Shown: positions 2,882-5,128 of the stretch, in pieces
Position numbering within the stretch: position 1 is the first letter of the stretch
Layout: every line of letters starts with the position of its first letter
DNA from: Thermoflexales bacterium
Lineage (GTDB): Bacteria; Chloroflexota; Anaerolineae; S140-20
Length of the DNA stretch: 5,128 bases
Reading direction: 5' to 3'
Assembly (NCBI GenBank): GCA_015484715.1
Contig: WFUY01000127.1
Coordinates: 1-5,128, forward strand
Program-made: the position numbers and the translations under genes
Notes under the pieces: model-generated
Database searches by the model: none
The model's input: only the letters and a program-made list of their open reading frames with translations
Told to the model about the DNA's origin: nothing

Positions 2882-5128
2882 ATGAGTGCTCACAGGCTGT
2901 TCAGAATCTCTCTGGCTTTGCTCTTGGCCCTGGTGGCCCTGATCGGGCTGATGGGGCTTCTGGCCGGTTGGAGCCTAGAGGTGCCCATCGCCCAGGCTCA
3001 GGGCGGCGGCACCGTCCGCTACGTGGCCCCCGGCGGGGTCTGCGGCTCGGCGTCGCCCTGCTACAGCAGCGTGCAGGCGGCGGTGGACGCCGCCAACGGT
3101 GGCGACGAGGTCCGCATCGCCACCGGCACCTACAACGAGAACGTGACCATCAACAAGAGCCTCACCCTGCGGGGCGGCTACACCACCACCGACTGGACCG
3201 TCGCCAACCCCATTTCCTACCCCACCGTCCTCAACGGCGGCGGGGCGGGGCGGGTGATCGCCGCCACCACCTCGGGCATTGACCTCACCATCGAGAACTT
3301 GGAGATCACCAACGGGACGGGCGGCATCCAGATCTGCGGCCAACTCGACCAGGCTTGCGACATCAACGCCACCATCCGCAACTGCTACATCCACGACAAC
3401 GATGCCAGCAGCGCTGCCCCTGACGAGGGTGGCGGCATCTACGCCAAACTCAACAGCGGCTACACGGTACGCATCGAGAACTGCCGCATCGTCGGCAACA
3501 CCGCCGGCGGGACGTTCGGCGGTGGCGGCGTCTTCGCCTACTACAATCCAAATGTCATCCTGGTCAACAACGTCATCACCGGCAACACCGCCAGCGGCGG
3601 CAGTCAGGCCTACGGTGGCGGAGCCTATGTGGCAGGTGCCTCCTGCACGGTGACCGGCAACGTCGTGGCCCAGAACTCCGGTACCGGCGGCCTCTACGTG
3701 AGCTGCAACTCCCCCACCGTCAACGACAACCAGGTGTGGGGGAACAGTTCCGGGCCGTATGAGACCGCCGGCGGGCTGTACGTCGAGATCCCCACTTCCG
3801 GCAGCGGCCTGGTGAGCGGCAACGTCATCACCAACAACTCCCATACCTGCGCCTACGGCTCCTGTTCTTATGCTGCCGGCGGCCTGACGGCGAGGGGCTC
3901 CCTCATCGTGCAGGGCAACGTCATCACCGGCAACACCGGCGCTTACGCCGTCTACGCCGGGGGCAACGTCGTCTTCGAGAACAACCTCATCGCCGACAAC
4001 CAGCCCGGCGCCGGCTACGACGCCGTGCGGCTGAATCCGGACACCAACGCCAACTGCGGCACCAATGATGCCCGCACCTACCGCTTCGTCCACAACACAG
4101 TGGCCCGCAACGGGAACGTGACCGCCGTGAACGTTCCGGCCCCGTCCAACACCAACTGTCCCGCCACCGCCTACATCACCAACACCATCGTCTACAGCCA
4201 CGCCCTGGGGGTGGAGGCCGTCTCCACCAGCGCGGCCTACGTGGCCCACTCCCTCCTGAGCAACACCACCAACATCTCGGGCAACGTGACGCTGGGGGCA
4301 GGGATGTACTACACCGAGCCCCTCTTCCTGGCCGACGGCTACCACCTGGCCGCCGGCTCCCCGGCCAGGGACGCCGGCACCGGGAGCGGCTTCGACTACG
4401 CCGACGTGGACGATCAGCCCCGCCTGATGGGACTGGCCACCGACATCGGCGCCGACGAGTGGCCCTACACCGCCACCGTCTCCCTGACCAAGGCCCGCCA
4501 GGGGAGCGGCACCGCCCAGGCCGGGCAGCCCATCTCCTACGTGCTCACCGTCTCCAACGCCACCACATCCGTCTGGCGGCCCGACGTGCGGGTGGTGGAC
4601 GTCATCACCTCGCCCTACCCGCTGGCGGGGGTGCAGGGCATCGGCGGCAACGCCAACGTCTCCTGTCAGGCGGGGAGCAGCGTGGTCACCTGCACCTACC
4701 AGAACGTGCCCACCGACACCGCCTACGTCGCCACCGTGGTGGTCACGCCGGCCATCCCCACCCAGCAGAGCACCCAGGGCTTCGCCTCCGCCGACAACCT
4801 GAACATCGCCATCCCCGACAACGGGTGTGGCAGCAACAGCTACGCCGAGCACACCATCGCCGTGAACGGGTCCGGCACCATTGCGGACGTGGATGTCTTC
4901 GTCAAGAGCATCACCCACACTTACGACAGTGACCTGAACATCTACGTGAGGGGGCCGGACGGCACGCAAGTGGACCTCTCCACCGGCAACGGCGGCAGCG
5001 GCGCTAACTACGTCAACACCGTCTTCGACGACGAGGCGGCGACTGCCATCACTGCCGGGTCTGCCCCCTTCACCGGGCGCTACAAGCCGGAGGGTTCCCT
5101 CAGCGCCTTCGACGGCAAGGACCCCAAC
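2882..5128 (+). CDS. Large secreted beta-helix protein with DUF11-like module and convertase P domain (C-terminus beyond window)
   Basis: 749 codons are visible without a stop. Residues 1-39 are a signal peptide: basic HRLFR, a long Leu/Ala core, then AQA cleaved before QGGG. There is no lipobox Cys. Residues about 44-500 form a right-handed parallel beta-helix: an opening YVAPGG...SVQAAVDAANGGDEV-I--GTYNENVTI, then about eleven coils of the type NNVITGNTA--GGGxxV. AGSPARDAG (491-499) and DIGADEW (521-527) match the end of 'choice-of-anchor Q' proteins. Residues about 534-630 look like DUF11 (KARQGSGTAQAGQPISYVLTVSN). From about 642 a P/Homo B domain begins: IPDNG, DVDVFVKSITHTYDSDLNIY, GGSGANYVNTVFDDEA, APFTGRYKPEGSLSAFDGK. 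It is cut by the window edge. No subtilisin or lyase catalytic set is evident in the visible part. A cell-surface or extracellular adhesive or polysaccharide-related role is plausible; the substrate is unknown. Further DUF11 or anchoring modules may follow. Start choice is firm (strong Shine-Dalgarno and upstream in-frame stop). Confidence 0.9.
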   Translation, partial: MSAHRLFRISLALLLALVALIGLMGLLAGWSLEVPIAQAQGGGTVRYVAPGGVCGSASPCYSSVQAAVDAANGGDEVRIATGTYNENVTINKSLTLRGGYTTTDWTVANPISYPTVLNGGGAGRVIAATTSGIDLTIENLEITNGTGGIQICGQLDQACDINATIRNCYIHDNDASSAAPDEGGGIYAKLNSGYTVRIENCRIVGNTAGGTFGGGGVFAYYNPNVILVNNVITGNTASGGSQAYGGGAYVAGASCTVTGNVVAQNSGTGGLYVSCNSPTVNDNQVWGNSSGPYETAGGLYVEIPTSGSGLVSGNVITNNSHTCAYGSCSYAAGGLTARGSLIVQGNVITGNTGAYAVYAGGNVVFENNLIADNQPGAGYDAVRLNPDTNANCGTNDARTYRFVHNTVARNGNVTAVNVPAPSNTNCPATAYITNTIVYSHALGVEAVSTSAAYVAHSLLSNTTNISGNVTLGAGMYYTEPLFLADGYHLAAGSPARDAGTGSGFDYADVDDQPRLMGLATDIGADEWPYTATVSLTKARQGSGTAQAGQPISYVLTVSNATTSVWRPDVRVVDVITSPYPLAGVQGIGGNANVSCQAGSSVVTCTYQNVPTDTAYVATVVVTPAIPTQQSTQGFASADNLNIAIPDNGCGSNSYAEHTIAVNGSGTIADVDVFVKSITHTYDSDLNIYVRGPDGTQVDLSTGNGGSGANYVNTVFDDEAATAITAGSAPFTGRYKPEGSLSAFDGKDPN
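3568..3938 (+). repeat. Internal repeats encoding NVITGNT beta-helix turns
   Basis: A 23-bp sequence encoding NVITGNT is identical at 3568-3590 and 3916-3938, and its first 15 bases recur at 3820-3834 (NVITNN). These place near-identical turns at residues 230-236, 346-352 and 314-319 of the secreted protein. Such DNA-level identity suggests duplication or gene conversion of coils, or constrained codon choice. The intervening coils are more diverged. Confidence 0.7.

Noticed and set aside
2975..4969. Long open frame of 664 codons on the minus strand, antisense to the secreted protein gene
   Set aside because: Its translation is a low-complexity Val/Gly/Asp/Ala mix with no domain. It exists because the real gene uses GC-rich codons lacking reverse-strand stops. 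The plus strand has a signal peptide, ribosome binding site and recognisable domains.

Overview
The window looks like chromosomal DNA from a high-GC bacterium, most likely a member of the Chloroflexota (Anaerolineae/Caldilineae-like). This is an inference from gene content, not a database match. The clues are a SARP-type regulator with a fused NTPase and TPR region, a small 'YLLR-W ... FSLED' protein next to it, and a secreted beta-helix/DUF11/P-domain protein. Codon third positions are strongly G/C in all three genes. No RNA gene, CRISPR array or transposase is visible.

Layout: (1) Positions 1-2327, minus strand, hold 775 codons of a large transcriptional regulator. It has an OmpR-like DNA-binding domain, a bacterial transcriptional activation domain (BTAD), an NB-ARC/STAND NTPase and TPR repeats, and it runs off the left edge. 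(2) Positions 2328-2542 form a dense divergent intergenic region. It holds a good minus-strand promoter (extended -10 TGCTATAAT) and a 9-bp direct repeat with exact 11-bp period. It also holds an imperfect ~30-bp direct repeat bracketing two related hairpins in opposite orientation, and a G-quadruplex-type G-run ending at a ribosome binding site. (3) Positions 2543-2773, plus strand, encode a 76-residue cytoplasmic protein of unknown function. (4) Positions 2774-2881 are a short gap with a possible weak terminator and a strong Shine-Dalgarno. (5) Positions 2882-5128, plus strand, hold 749 codons of a large secreted protein that runs off the right edge: signal peptide, right-handed beta-helix, 'DIGADE' tail motif, DUF11-like module and a convertase P/Homo B domain.

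How the parts may work together (inference): SARP regulators bind direct repeats spaced by one helical turn just upstream of the -10 of the promoters they activate. The 11-bp-period repeat lies 9 bp upstream of a plus-strand TACAAT and downstream of the expected start of the regulator's own transcript. One site could therefore activate the rightward genes and repress the regulator. The small protein and the secreted protein would be the regulated genes. The most unusual part of the window is this intergenic region, not a new enzyme system.
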